Source of the DNA: JBBRGK01 sp036741355
GTDB lineage: Bacteria > Chloroflexota > Dehalococcoidia > CAUJGQ01
Direction: 5' to 3'
NCBI GenBank assembly: GCA_036741355.1
Contig: DAINSK010000010.1
Location: forward strand, 1 to 64,000
DNA length: 64,000 bases
The first letter of the stretch is position 1; every line of letters starts with the position of its first letter. The notes under the pieces were generated by a model. That model saw only the letters and a program-made list of their open reading frames with translations, was not told where the DNA came from and did not search any database. Below are positions 1 to 7,764 of this stretch, one piece after another. The position numbers were made by a program, and so were the translations under genes.

Positions 1-62
1 TCACCGAGAAGGACATCGACGAGGCCGGCAAGATCGAGGCGGCGTCGAAGCAGCGCGGGTGA
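1..62 (+). CDS. 3' end of an unidentified gene (partial)
   Basis: An open frame enters from the left edge and ends at TGA 60-62. The last 19 residues are charged and helical (TEKDIDEAGKIEAASKQRG). Too little is present to name a family, and a chance open frame cannot be excluded. Confidence 0.4.
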   Translation, partial: TEKDIDEAGKIEAASKQRG

Positions 63-200
63 CGGGCATCCGACGACTTTGTATTGCTGGGGACAGCAAC
101 ATTTTCACCCTGACTCACCCGTAACCCCGTCAGAATTCGAGATCATCGAACAAGACTTTTCAATCGCGTCGCCGTCTATCGGCTCTGCCACGGCCTCGCC

Positions 201-686
201 CTACTCACCCGCCTGTGAACCAGACAGCCAGGCGATCACCAGCTCGAGCGCCGCTTCGGCCACCTGCAGCTTGTAGGCGCGGCGGGCCGAGGGAAACAGA
301 AACCGCTCAACCTGGGTGCCTTCGGGCGCCGCCAGCGCTATGTAAACCGTCCCTATCGGCTTCTCGGGTGAGCCACCGGTAGGTCCGGCGATGCCGCTGC
401 TGCCCAGGGCCAGCGTCGTGCCGAAGGCTCGCCGGGCGCCTTCCGCCATCGCTTTTACCGCGGGTTCCGAAACCGAGCCGCCGTGCTGCAGCAGCTCGGC
501 CGGCACGCCAAGCAGTTGCTGCTTCGGCCGGTTGTGATACGCGACGATGCCGCCGGAGAAGACTTTGGAGCTGCCGGGGATGTCGACCAGCAACGAACCG
601 ATCAGTCCGCCGGTGCAGCTCTCGGCAACACTCAAAGTGACTCCGCGGGCGGCGCAACCGTGGATCACGTCGTCTTCAATCGGCAT
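201..686 (-). CDS. pncC: CinA C-terminal domain protein (nicotinamide-nucleotide amidohydrolase, PncC type)
   Basis: A 161-aa stand-alone CinA C-terminal domain. This family deamidates nicotinamide mononucleotide to nicotinate mononucleotide in pyridine-nucleotide recycling. Visible family motifs are VAESCTGG near residue 20, FSGGIVAYHN near 43, VSEPAV near 72 and the glycine-rich SSGIAGPTGG near 96, with GTVYIAL after it. The length matches single-domain PncC; the N-terminal CinA pyrophosphatase domain is absent. ATG at 686 is the natural start. A short coding-like frame ends 24 nt upstream on the same strand, so the gene may once have been the distal member of an operon. Confidence 0.9.
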   Translation of the reverse strand: MPIEDDVIHGCAARGVTLSVAESCTGGLIGSLLVDIPGSSKVFSGGIVAYHNRPKQQLLGVPAELLQHGGSVSEPAVKAMAEGARRAFGTTLALGSSGIAGPTGGSPEKPIGTVYIALAAPEGTQVERFLFPSARRAYKLQVAEAALELVIAWLSGSQAGE

Positions 687-703
687 TGTTATTCCTGCTT
701 TCG

Positions 704-844
704 TTACGGCTCAAGCTGCATTCGCGGCTTCGACCTCGTGAACGAAACCGAGCACCAGTTCCACCATTCTGTTGGGCTGGTCCGCCATGACGTTGAGCTG
801 CAGCCCGAGAGCGCGCTGGTGTGACAGTGAAGGTCAATCAGCAC
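704..844 (-). pseudogene. Short remnant with a PHP-like N-terminus and a competing coding-like frame
   Basis: Two overlapping reverse-strand frames look coding. From GTG 844 the first reads VLIDLHCHTSALSG, the metal-binding start of PHP phosphoesterases (compare the intact PHP gene at 39367), but then loses all similarity and stops at 704. The second ends at 711 and reads NVMADQPNRMVELVLGFV then HEVEAANAA; it looks like a genuine protein C-terminus but has a stop codon upstream. Neither is a complete gene. The most economical reading is a junction of two truncated genes just upstream of the CinA-domain gene. Confidence 0.35.
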
Positions 845-965
845 GCCTGCCGTATATCCTTTATGAGCCGACGTTCGCGTGGCGCCATCTTCTCCCACCA
901 GACCGAAGCGGGCAAGGAATTTGAAAGCAGATGGCAGTTCCGCCTTCGAGTCACCATGGCTGGTT

Positions 966-1012
966 CGAAGGATAGCGCCGGCCGCGCGCTGTCGCGTCGG
1001 CGCTATCCTTCG
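966..1012. repeat. 15-bp perfect inverted repeat with 17-nt loop upstream of the sigma factor
   Basis: CGAAGGATAGCGCCG (966-980) is exactly complemented by CGGCGCTATCCTTCG (998-1012). It lies about 120 nt before the chosen start of the ECF sigma factor gene. It has no T-run, so a simple terminator is unlikely. A regulatory hairpin, an operator or a small mobile repeat are the options. Confidence 0.7.
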
Positions 1013-1129
1013 TATGATGCACCGGAATCAGGCGGGTTGTCGTGTGAAACTCGAACAGTTCCGCGCTCGTTTAAGCGGTACTGGGCTCCCGCGATCCAAA
1101 GAACGCGCGCACGGACCGCCGGACCCCGG

Positions 1130-1735
1130 ATGGTTGATTCAACGGTGATCGAAGAGGCCGGCGGCCAGGTTGTCGTCAGCGATGAGTCGCTGGTGCGCGC
1201 CTTTCTTGCAGTCGATTCGAGCGCGTTTGAGGACCTGGTTCGTCGATACAGCCGGCCCATTTTCAACTTCGTGTACCGAATGGTCGCCAACTACAGCGAT
1301 GCCGACGACGTGGCGCAGGATATCTTCGTGCAGGTCTACAAGTCTTTGCCCGCGGCGCGCACCGATCTTCCGTTCAAGCCGTGGATTTACGTGGTGGCCC
1401 GCAACAAGTGCCTGGATTTTATCAAGCGCAAGCGTCCGCTTTCGTTCGCGGACGTTGAAGGTGACGACGATGACGGCGACGGACTGGCGGCGCGCGTACG
1501 GGACACCGAGCCGCTCCCAGATGAGATGGCTGAACGGGCCGACCTGCAGCGTGTACTCCAGGAAGCAATTGCTGGCCTCCCGCCCAAATACCGGCAGGTG
1601 GTTGCGATGCGCTACGCCTCGGAGTTGAGCTTCGACGAAATCAGTGATGCGCTTGGACTACCTGAAAATACGGTGAAAACGCACTTTCACCGGGCGAAGG
1701 CACTGTTGCGCGCGAAACTGAAGGGGCTGGTGTGA
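1130..1735 (+). CDS. ECF (RpoE-like) RNA polymerase sigma factor
   Basis: A 201-aa sigma-70 family protein with only regions 2 and 4, so an extracytoplasmic-function sigma factor that redirects RNA polymerase to a small regulon. Region 2 spans about residues 20-105 (AFEDLVRRYSRPIFNFVYR, then DADDVAQDIFVQVYK and PWIYVVARNKCLDF). After an acidic linker (DDDDGD), region 4 follows (LPPKYRQVVAMRYASELSF and LPENTVKTHFHRAKALLR, the recognition helix). An upstream in-frame extension is open, but MVDSTV at 1130 gives the family's usual length. No zinc-type anti-sigma factor follows; the next gene is a small membrane protein that could take that role. Confidence 0.88.
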   Translation: MVDSTVIEEAGGQVVVSDESLVRAFLAVDSSAFEDLVRRYSRPIFNFVYRMVANYSDADDVAQDIFVQVYKSLPAARTDLPFKPWIYVVARNKCLDFIKRKRPLSFADVEGDDDDGDGLAARVRDTEPLPDEMAERADLQRVLQEAIAGLPPKYRQVVAMRYASELSFDEISDALGLPENTVKTHFHRAKALLRAKLKGLV

Positions 1736-1802
1736 TGCGATCGGCAGTGCATCGGATGAAACCAATCTGGCCGTTCGGACGTGTAGAGCTTGGAGGTCCG
1801 GA

Positions 1803-2237
1803 ATGGTGACACCAGACGAGCGGCGAGACGACATCGACCGTGTGTTCGCCTACCTCGAGGGCGCGGATCCACCGGCCGACTTCGTCGAACGGGTGATGAT
1901 GCGCGCCCGGCAAAGTGAGGCGGCGCGCTGGCGCCCCTGGCAACAGGCTGTATTTGCCGCGTTGTATGTTGCAGCACTTGTGGCCCTAGCAATGCTGGCC
2001 TATCTCACGGGCGGCGAGCTGGAGAATGCCCACCTGCGCGACCTGATCTCACTCGCCGTTCACGACATGTCGCTGGTAAGCGACTCGCCGGGCGTCTATC
2101 TGTCCGCAATCCGCGACGCAATTCCCTGGGTACACGTCCTCGCGGTGGTCGGGGATACCGCCTTACTGTTTGCCGCGACCAGGCTGGTTCTGCGGGCGGC
2201 GCGTCCGGTTCATCTGTCGACTGGTGTCGCCGCTTGA
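1803..2237 (+). CDS. Small membrane protein downstream of the ECF sigma factor (possible anti-sigma partner)
   Basis: 144 aa. A soluble acidic N-terminus (about residues 1-40) is followed by a transmembrane helix near 45-68 (AVFAALYVAALVALAMLAYL), an extracytoplasmic-looking segment and a second helix near 112-130. It begins 67 nt after the sigma gene on the same strand, so co-transcription is likely. A cytoplasmic N-terminal arm plus membrane anchor is the layout of many anti-sigma factors, but no HCC zinc motif is present and the family was not recognised. The partner role is inferred only from position and topology. Confidence 0.6.
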   Translation: MVTPDERRDDIDRVFAYLEGADPPADFVERVMMRARQSEAARWRPWQQAVFAALYVAALVALAMLAYLTGGELENAHLRDLISLAVHDMSLVSDSPGVYLSAIRDAIPWVHVLAVVGDTALLFAATRLVLRAARPVHLSTGVAA

Positions 2238-2304
2238 TTTCTGACGGGCGCGGGTCCTGTTCTGCAAGAGTATTGGCGGTTGCGGGCCAATCGGGAAGAC
2301 GGCG

Positions 2305-2811
2305 ATGAACCGATTTCTGGCGATGGTCGGACGGCACGGACGGGCGATGACGCTCGGGAGCGTCGTCGCTGCTTTCGTCATCATTGGCGGCGGACTCGCG
2401 CTCGGCATGAGCACCGCCGCCGGGAGCCCGGCACCGCCGGACCTGCCAGCGGCCGGGCCGGTTAACGCCGTGACTCTGCCCAGCCGGCACTACCTTGTCG
2501 GCACGGTGGCAGAGGTCGTGGCTCCGCAGGTGGCCCTCGTGCGCGGCACCAACGGACGCTTTTTCGTCGTCGAATACGACGCCTCTACCGTAGTGAAGCG
2601 CGACCGACAGCGGGCGCCTATCCAGGCGCTGCGACGGGGTACCCGAGTGATTATTCTGGGGTCGCCCCGTGACGGACGGTTCCACGCGGACATCGTGACC
2701 ATTACCGGCACCGCTCCGGCGCGCCAACTGCCCGTCCCGTCGCCGGATACAACCCCGAGGCCGTTTGTCACCCCGACAAGAACGCCTGCCCCGGCTCCAA
2801 CCAGGCCCTGA
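2305..2811 (+). CDS. Secreted or anchored protein with a DUF5666-like domain
   Basis: 168 aa. An N-terminal hydrophobic segment (residues about 16-35) would export or anchor the protein. Next comes a small beta-rich domain (HYLVGTVAEVVAPQVALV, then GTRVIILGSPRDG) that resembles DUF5666/OB-like domains. The C-terminal 30 residues are rich in Pro and Thr, as in a wall-spanning stalk. It is the third same-strand gene after the ECF sigma factor. The domain call is by pattern only. Confidence 0.6.
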   Translation: MNRFLAMVGRHGRAMTLGSVVAAFVIIGGGLALGMSTAAGSPAPPDLPAAGPVNAVTLPSRHYLVGTVAEVVAPQVALVRGTNGRFFVVEYDASTVVKRDRQRAPIQALRRGTRVIILGSPRDGRFHADIVTITGTAPARQLPVPSPDTTPRPFVTPTRTPAPAPTRP

Positions 2812-2871
2812 CCTAGCGCGAGCAATTGCCGGACAGCGGTCTCGACGGCGCTCTGCACTTATGATGGGCGC

Positions 2872-3798
2872 ATGCGAACGGTGCGACCCGGGATCCTCGT
2901 CGTCCTGTTTGTCGGCGTTGCCGCCGTCTCGTCTGCGGCATTGTTCGTGCGGCTCGCGAACGCCCCGGCGATCAGCACTGCCGCAATGCGGCTCCTGTTC
3001 GCGTCGGTGCCGACGCTCATGTTGCTGCCGTTGCGCGGCCGGCGAGAGTTACCGCGACTTACGCGCGGCGACTGGCGCTGGATCGTGTTGTCGGGACTGT
3101 TCCTATCGCTCCATTTCGCCACCTGGATTGCTTCGCTCGGGATGACCACGGTCTCGAGCTCGGTCGCACTGGTGACGACGTCTCCGCTCTTCGTTGCAGC
3201 GTTCGTCGTCATTCGCGGCGAGCACGTTTCACGGGCGACGCTGGTCGCAATGTTCGTCTGCCTGGCTGGCGGGCTGTTGATCGGTTATGCCGACTTCGGG
3301 CGCGGCGCAAAGGCGATCGAAGGGGACCTGCTGGCGCTCGCCGGTGCCGCATTTGCCGCCCTCTACTTCGCGATCGGAAGGCGTCTACGGGGATACACGT
3401 CGATGACGACGTACATCGGCGTCGTCTACCCGATCGCCGCGATTGGACTGGTGCTGATCGCGCTGGGTGCCCGCCAGCCGCTCAGCGGATTCAGCGGCAA
3501 AACGTACCTGATGTTCGTCCTGATGGCATTAATACCACAGCTGCTCGGGCATTCGGCGCTGAACTGGGCGCTTGGGTACCTATCGGCCCCGTTTGTTGCC
3601 ATTGCGGTGCTTGGCGAACCGGTCATCGCGACCATCCTGGCCGCGATCTTCCTTTCCGAGCTCCCCGGCCCGTGGCGTATCGTCGGCGGCGCCGTCGTGC
3701 TGGGTGGCGTTTACCTCGGCCTCCGGGCGGAATTGCACGAGGTGTGGCGATCGGACAATACAACCGCGGCGCTGATCTCGGCGTCCGAAGTGATGTAG
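2872..3798 (+). CDS. EamA/DMT family permease
   Basis: 308 aa with about ten hydrophobic helices arranged as two EamA repeats (about residues 8-140 and 150-290), the drug/metabolite transporter architecture. Recognisable segments are SAALFVRLANAPAISTAAMR in repeat 1 and LNWALGYLSAPFVAIAVLGE in repeat 2. These permeases export small metabolites or amino acids across the inner membrane; the substrate cannot be read from sequence. ATG 2872 starts just before the first helix. Confidence 0.88.
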   Translation: MRTVRPGILVVLFVGVAAVSSAALFVRLANAPAISTAAMRLLFASVPTLMLLPLRGRRELPRLTRGDWRWIVLSGLFLSLHFATWIASLGMTTVSSSVALVTTSPLFVAAFVVIRGEHVSRATLVAMFVCLAGGLLIGYADFGRGAKAIEGDLLALAGAAFAALYFAIGRRLRGYTSMTTYIGVVYPIAAIGLVLIALGARQPLSGFSGKTYLMFVLMALIPQLLGHSALNWALGYLSAPFVAIAVLGEPVIATILAAIFLSELPGPWRIVGGAVVLGGVYLGLRAELHEVWRSDNTTAALISASEVM

Positions 3799-3870
3799 GT
3801 TCATCTGACCCGCGGGGCTCAGCGATGTACCATGAGATCGAGTTTGCGATTCCGCAAGCTCGAGATAGTT

Positions 3871-4287
3871 ATGCGACGAATTCGTGCTCTTATAACGTTG
3901 CCGGTCGTGTGTATGCTGGCCGGTCTATTCGGCGGGCTGGCGCTGGGATACGTGCTGAGCCGCGACGGTGGCTGGCTGACGCCCGGTCCGTGGGTTGTCT
4001 ACACCGTGCTGCTCGTCTGCGCGGTTGCGATGCTGTCGTTGGTCGACGAGCGTAGGCGGCTGAGGGTTGCCGAGGAAGAGTGGCCGCTGCCGCCTGGTTA
4101 CCGGCCGCCCGAGGTCGAGGTACCGGCCGACGACGTGGCCGTCCCGTCTTTGAACGGCCAGGAGCAAGAGAGCGCCGTCGAGGCGGCAGCCGATGAAGAA
4201 CCTCAAGCTGTCAAGGTAGCGCCAAAGAGGAGGCGGAGCCGAGCCGGCCGGCCGCGGGTGGTGGAGAGGGGTAGGGATGGCGAGTAG
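3871..4287 (+). CDS. Two-helix membrane protein of unknown function
   Basis: About 138 aa from ATG 3871. Two hydrophobic helices sit at about residues 5-27 and 37-55. A basic/acidic cytoplasmic tail follows, ending in KVAPKRRRSRAGRPRVVERG. An upstream ATG at 3832 would add 13 residues; 3871 puts MRRIR directly before the first helix. Its end overlaps the sortase start by 11 nt, so the two are translationally coupled and the protein may work with the sortase. No family recognised. Confidence 0.6.
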   Translation: MRRIRALITLPVVCMLAGLFGGLALGYVLSRDGGWLTPGPWVVYTVLLVCAVAMLSLVDERRRLRVAEEEWPLPPGYRPPEVEVPADDVAVPSLNGQEQESAVEAAADEEPQAVKVAPKRRRSRAGRPRVVERGRDGE

Positions 4288-5110
4288 CAACCAGCCTGGA
4301 TCGCTTTTACGACGGCGCGAGTTCCTGTCGCGCTTCCTGGGAAACGGCATGCTCGCGCTGGGTGGCTCGCTCTTCGGTGTGGCGGCGGCCTACGAGATCT
4401 ATGCGCGCCGGGCGCAGGCGGGACTGTCGAACCTGCGGCGCGGAAACTTCCGTTTCGACGGTCGGCCGCAGCAGTCTGTCGCGGATGTCGCGAAGGACTC
4501 CCCGGCGTTTGGTCCGCAGATGGCATCGCAAGCTCCTTCTACGATAACCGCGGTACCGCAAACACCAACACAAACGCCGGCGCCGACGCCTCCGCCCAGC
4601 GGCGACCCGGCCGTCTTCGCCGCAAGCGCCCCGGCGCAGCAATCACCCGACGTGACGCCGGATATGCTGCCCGTGAAGATCAACATCCCGTCCATCGGCT
4701 TGAACGGTGCCCGGGTGATCAACGTCGGCACCCGCATCGAGAAGGGCGTGTTGGTCTGGGAGACCGCCGACCATGCGGTCGGCTATCACATCGGCACGGG
4801 GGTGCCCGGCCGCCCCGGAAACGTCGTCCTATCCGGTCATATCAGCAGCCCGCTTCGTGGCGAAGGCAGCATCTTTCATAGCCTTCCCAGCCTGGCCGAC
4901 AAGATCGGCAGCCATGTCGCGGTACAGGCCGGCGACGGGACCTGGTACGACTACGTAATTACGGGCACCGACGTCGTCACGCCGGCCGATACCTGGGTGA
5001 TGAACACGACCACCAACGCGGTGGTCTCCCTGCTGACCTGCGTTCCGGACGGCGTGTACACCCACCGATTCATCGCCCGCGGTGAATATCGAGGCAAGTC
5101 CACGACTTAG
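4277..5110 (+). CDS. Sortase family transpeptidase with a Tat-like N-terminus
   Basis: 277 aa. Sortases cleave a C-terminal sorting signal and join the protein to the cell envelope. The catalytic triad is visible: His in VVLSGHISSPLRG, Cys in VVSLLTCVPDG and Arg in HRFIARGEY near the C-terminus. A Pro/Thr-rich linker (about residues 75-135) separates the catalytic barrel from the membrane part. The N-terminus reads LLRRREFLSRFLGNG followed by a hydrophobic stretch, close to a twin-arginine signal. The start overlaps the preceding membrane-protein gene. No LPxTG substrate is encoded nearby, so the target is unknown. Confidence 0.87.
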   Translation: MASSNQPGSLLRRREFLSRFLGNGMLALGGSLFGVAAAYEIYARRAQAGLSNLRRGNFRFDGRPQQSVADVAKDSPAFGPQMASQAPSTITAVPQTPTQTPAPTPPPSGDPAVFAASAPAQQSPDVTPDMLPVKINIPSIGLNGARVINVGTRIEKGVLVWETADHAVGYHIGTGVPGRPGNVVLSGHISSPLRGEGSIFHSLPSLADKIGSHVAVQAGDGTWYDYVITGTDVVTPADTWVMNTTTNAVVSLLTCVPDGVYTHRFIARGEYRGKSTT

Positions 5111-5128
5111 ACCGAATCGCTCTCAAGC

Positions 5129-5338
5129 GATCGCCGGGCGGTTGGAACCGCGGGCTCGTACAACAAAACCGGCCTGGTCCGGTTCACCAGTCCGCGGAGG
5201 CGGACTTTGTTAAGTGAGCCCGCGACTTAAGTCGCCGGGCGGCGGTGGCGGTGCACCAGCCATCGCGGTGGCCCGTTAAAGCGTCCCGGGGGATCGCCCG
5301 GCGGTTAAAACCGCAGGCTCATGTAACGAAACCAGCCG
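5129..5338. repeat. Imperfect 47-bp direct repeat, 163 bp apart, in the 5.1-5.4 kb intergenic gap
   Basis: GATCGCCGGGCGGTTGGAAC (from 5129) recurs as GATCGCCCGGCGGTTAAAAC (from 5292), and the similarity continues through ACCGC-GGCTC-AAC-AAACC for about 47 nt. Each unit is followed by short GC-rich inverted repeats. No protein-coding frame is convincing in 5111-5396. The structure resembles interspersed palindromic intergenic repeats. Confidence 0.7.
5222..5235. repeat. 14-bp perfect palindrome
   Basis: GCGACTTAAGTCGC is its own reverse complement. It sits at the end of the first repeat unit, between the convergent sortase and molybdoenzyme genes. It may be part of the interspersed repeat rather than an operator. 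Confidence 0.6.
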
Positions 5339-5396
5339 CGGCCGGTTGGTCGCGTGCACTGCCCGTTGGTAGCCCGCGGACGCGGGCAAGTCTGCG

Positions 5397-6002
5397 CTAT
5401 GAGAAGCGCTCTTCCTGCCACGGGTCGCCGTGGATGTGGTAGCCGTAGGTTTCCCAAAATCCCGGTCGGTCGCGGTCCATGAACTGGAAGCCGCGCACCC
5501 ACTTGGCGCTCTTCCAAAAGTAGAGCTTCGGAACGACCAGCCGCAACGGCCAGCCGTGCTCCGGCTCCAGGTCTCTGCCGTTATGCGCCCAGGCGAGCAG
5601 CACGTCGTCGTCGATAAGCTCTTCCAGCGAGATGTTGGTCGTGTAGCCGCCGTAGGAGTGAATCATGGCGTACTTTGCATCGGGCTTCAGGTTGATGAGC
5701 TCCATAAGGTCGGTGAGCTTCACGCCGGTGAAGTCGTTGTCGAACTTGCTCCAGTGCGTAACGCAGTGGATGTCACAATGAACGGTCGTGTTCGGCAACG
5801 CTCGCAGTTCGTCGTAACTGAGTGACAACTCTTCCTGGACCAGGCCCGCTACCTGAAACTTCCAGGTGGCCTTGTCGAATTTGGGGATGCCGCCATAATG
5901 GAGCACCGGCCAGCCGTCGGTCAGCTTCTGCCCGGGCGGCAGGCGGTCGCCAAACTGCTGATGATCTGCCTTCTCGCGGCGTCCAAAAAGATCGATTGCC
6001 AC
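5397..6002 (-). CDS. Sulfite-oxidase-like molybdopterin-dependent oxidoreductase
   Basis: 201 aa, a single oxidoreductase molybdopterin-binding domain (sulfite oxidase/YedY superfamily). The molybdenum-ligand cysteine is in HCDIHCVTHWSKFDNDF, and LEPEHGWPLRLVVPKLY then WKSAKWVRGFQF are typical of the family. The dimerisation domain and haem domain of true sulfite oxidase are absent, so the physiological substrate is open. GTG 6002 is chosen because GGGAGG lies 5 nt upstream and the protein then begins VAIDLFGRR, like its relatives. No signal peptide is seen, so it is probably cytoplasmic. Confidence 0.87.
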   Translation of the reverse strand: MAIDLFGRREKADHQQFGDRLPPGQKLTDGWPVLHYGGIPKFDKATWKFQVAGLVQEELSLSYDELRALPNTTVHCDIHCVTHWSKFDNDFTGVKLTDLMELINLKPDAKYAMIHSYGGYTTNISLEELIDDDVLLAWAHNGRDLEPEHGWPLRLVVPKLYFWKSAKWVRGFQFMDRDRPGFWETYGYHIHGDPWQEERFS

Positions 6003-6163
6003 TCCTGCCTCCCGGTGCAAGTCGCGCGCTTCGAGAATATCGTAGGTAGCGGCCCGGCGCGTGGTCAAGGCGGCGCTTCGCGCTTACGTAATCAAGGGCG
6101 CACAGAGGCGGCATTGCAGTCTTCTGCTGGTCCTCGCCGGTCGCCCGATGGTACGATCCATAC

Positions 6164-6700
6164 GTGAACGACGCCGTCGAGACGAGTGTGCCGATACAGC
6201 CCCCGTACCGCCCATCGAGCCGCACAGAAGGCCGGCAATGGTGGGTACTGTTTCTGGTCGGCGCGATCGCTTTCTCTGCCGATCAGGTCACAAAGCACCT
6301 GGTGCGCACGCGGCTGCCGATTGGCGACACCTGGCCGTCGTCTGACTGGTGGGTGCATTTCGAGCACGCGACGAACACCGGCGCCGCGTTCAGCATCCTG
6401 CAAAACCAGTCGGCGTTTCTTGTCTTCACCAGCCTGATCGGCCTGGGAGCAATCGTGCTCTACTTCGTCTATCCGCCGTTCAATCACCCGGTGCTGCGCG
6501 TGGCGTTCGGCATGCAGCTTGGGGGCGCGATCGGCAACCTGCTGGACCGCGTCCGCCTGGGCAGCGTCACCGACTTCATCAAGTTCCCGCACTACCCGAC
6601 GTTCAACGTCGCGGACTCGTGCATTGTCGTCGGCGTCTGCATTCTGGCCTGGTTCCTGCTGTTCCACGACGGCGAGGACCAGCGCACCAAGAGGGCTTGA
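6164..6700 (+). CDS. lspA: Lipoprotein signal peptidase (signal peptidase II)
   Basis: 178 aa. LspA cleaves signal peptides of prolipoproteins just before the lipidated cysteine in the inner membrane. Four transmembrane helices are evident. The two catalytic aspartates are in GGAIGNLLDRVRLGSVTDF and FNVADSCIVVG. The usual NTGAAFS motif is present (ATNTGAAFSIL). A soluble extension of about 25 residues precedes the first helix. GTG 6164 is the start; lspA-rluD-gltX forms one same-strand cluster. Lipoproteins at 12923 and 49026 are plausible substrates. Confidence 0.95.
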   Translation: MNDAVETSVPIQPPYRPSSRTEGRQWWVLFLVGAIAFSADQVTKHLVRTRLPIGDTWPSSDWWVHFEHATNTGAAFSILQNQSAFLVFTSLIGLGAIVLYFVYPPFNHPVLRVAFGMQLGGAIGNLLDRVRLGSVTDFIKFPHYPTFNVADSCIVVGVCILAWFLLFHDGEDQRTKRA

Positions 6701-6771
6701 CGCCCCGTTCCTCCGCTGCGTCTCGAGTCACGGATCCCGGCGCCGCAGCGGAGCAGGCAGCCGGGACGCTC

Positions 6772-7764
6772 ATGCATACCCTGAGCGCCGATCTCTCGGG
6801 CGAACGATTGGATGTCTTCATCGCGCGCACTATTCCAGATTGTTCGCGGGCGACAGCACAGCGGCTGATCGCGGAGCGATCAGTGGCGGTCGACGGGCGC
6901 TTGGCCGAAAAGCCGTCGCAAAAGCTCGCCGAAGGCGACGCGGTGACCGTCGCGGTTCCGGCCCCGCGGCAATCGCCGCTGACGCCGGAGTCGATGGAAC
7001 TGGACATAATCTATGAGGACCGTGACCTGATCGTTGTGAACAAGCCGAGCGGAATTGTCGTTCACCCGTCGGCCGGGCACGAGTCGGGGACGATGGTCCA
7101 CGCGTTGCTCGCTTACAGCCATGACCTCTCCGGAATCGGCGGCGAAGAGCGTCCGGGCATCGTCCACCGTCTTGACCGCGACACCAGCGGGCTGCTGATT
7201 GTGGCCAAGAACGACCGTTCCCACCGCTCGCTATCGCACCAGTTACAGGAGCATACGACGGGAAAGTATTACCTGGCGTTGCTGCAGGGGACGCCGAAGC
7301 AGCGAACCGGAATCATCGACGCACCGCTCGGCCGCGACCCGTTCAACCGGCAAAAGATGGCGATCGTCGGACGCGGCAAGCCTGCCAGGACCAGGTATCT
7401 CGCACTGGCCGAAGCAGCCGGGACAACGCTGGTCGTTGCCGGCCTGGAGACAGGGCGCACCCACCAGTTGCGCGTCCACTTCGCGGGGATCGGCTGCCCG
7501 ATTGCCGGCGACCCGATATACGGCGCGCCGGGCGGTCCTGCGGGTAGACTATGGCTGCACGCTTGGCGGCTCGGGTTCAACCGACCGAGCGATGGCGAGC
7601 GGTTCGTCGTGGAAGCGCCGCTGCCTCCAGCGCTTGCTTTGTCGTGGCCGCCTGAAGCCGGAAAAGGCGCGGCCGTGGCGCCGGCCCTGGATGCGCTCCT
7701 GGAACGGGCGCGGCGCTGGGCAGTCGACCCCCCGCTCTCGACAGATCAAGGAGAACACCCGTGA
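6772..7764 (+). CDS. rluD: RluA/RluD family 23S rRNA pseudouridine synthase
   Basis: 330 aa. An N-terminal S4 RNA-binding domain (about residues 10-70; RLDVFIARTIPDCSRATAQ) precedes the pseudouridine synthase domain. The catalytic aspartate is in GIVHRLDRDTSGLLIVAKN, and GRTHQLRVHF is the second conserved motif. It isomerises uridines in rRNA; assignment to RluD rather than RluA/C is by overall length and S4 domain. The frame is open upstream into lspA, but ATG 6772 begins the S4 domain. Its stop overlaps the gltX start by 4 nt (GTGA). Confidence 0.9.
   Translation: MHTLSADLSGERLDVFIARTIPDCSRATAQRLIAERSVAVDGRLAEKPSQKLAEGDAVTVAVPAPRQSPLTPESMELDIIYEDRDLIVVNKPSGIVVHPSAGHESGTMVHALLAYSHDLSGIGGEERPGIVHRLDRDTSGLLIVAKNDRSHRSLSHQLQEHTTGKYYLALLQGTPKQRTGIIDAPLGRDPFNRQKMAIVGRGKPARTRYLALAEAAGTTLVVAGLETGRTHQLRVHFAGIGCPIAGDPIYGAPGGPAGRLWLHAWRLGFNRPSDGERFVVEAPLPPALALSWPPEAGKGAAVAPALDALLERARRWAVDPPLSTDQGEHP

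Noticed and set aside
1081..1100. GAAC/GTTC pairs near the sigma factor as a third LexA box
   Set aside because: Spacing between GAAC and GTTC is not 4 nt, so it does not fit the palindrome seen at 15639 and 59831.
6349..6771. Open frame continuous with rluD that runs through lspA
   Set aside because: It overlaps lspA in another frame and has no RluD-like sequence; the S4 domain starts at ATG 6772.
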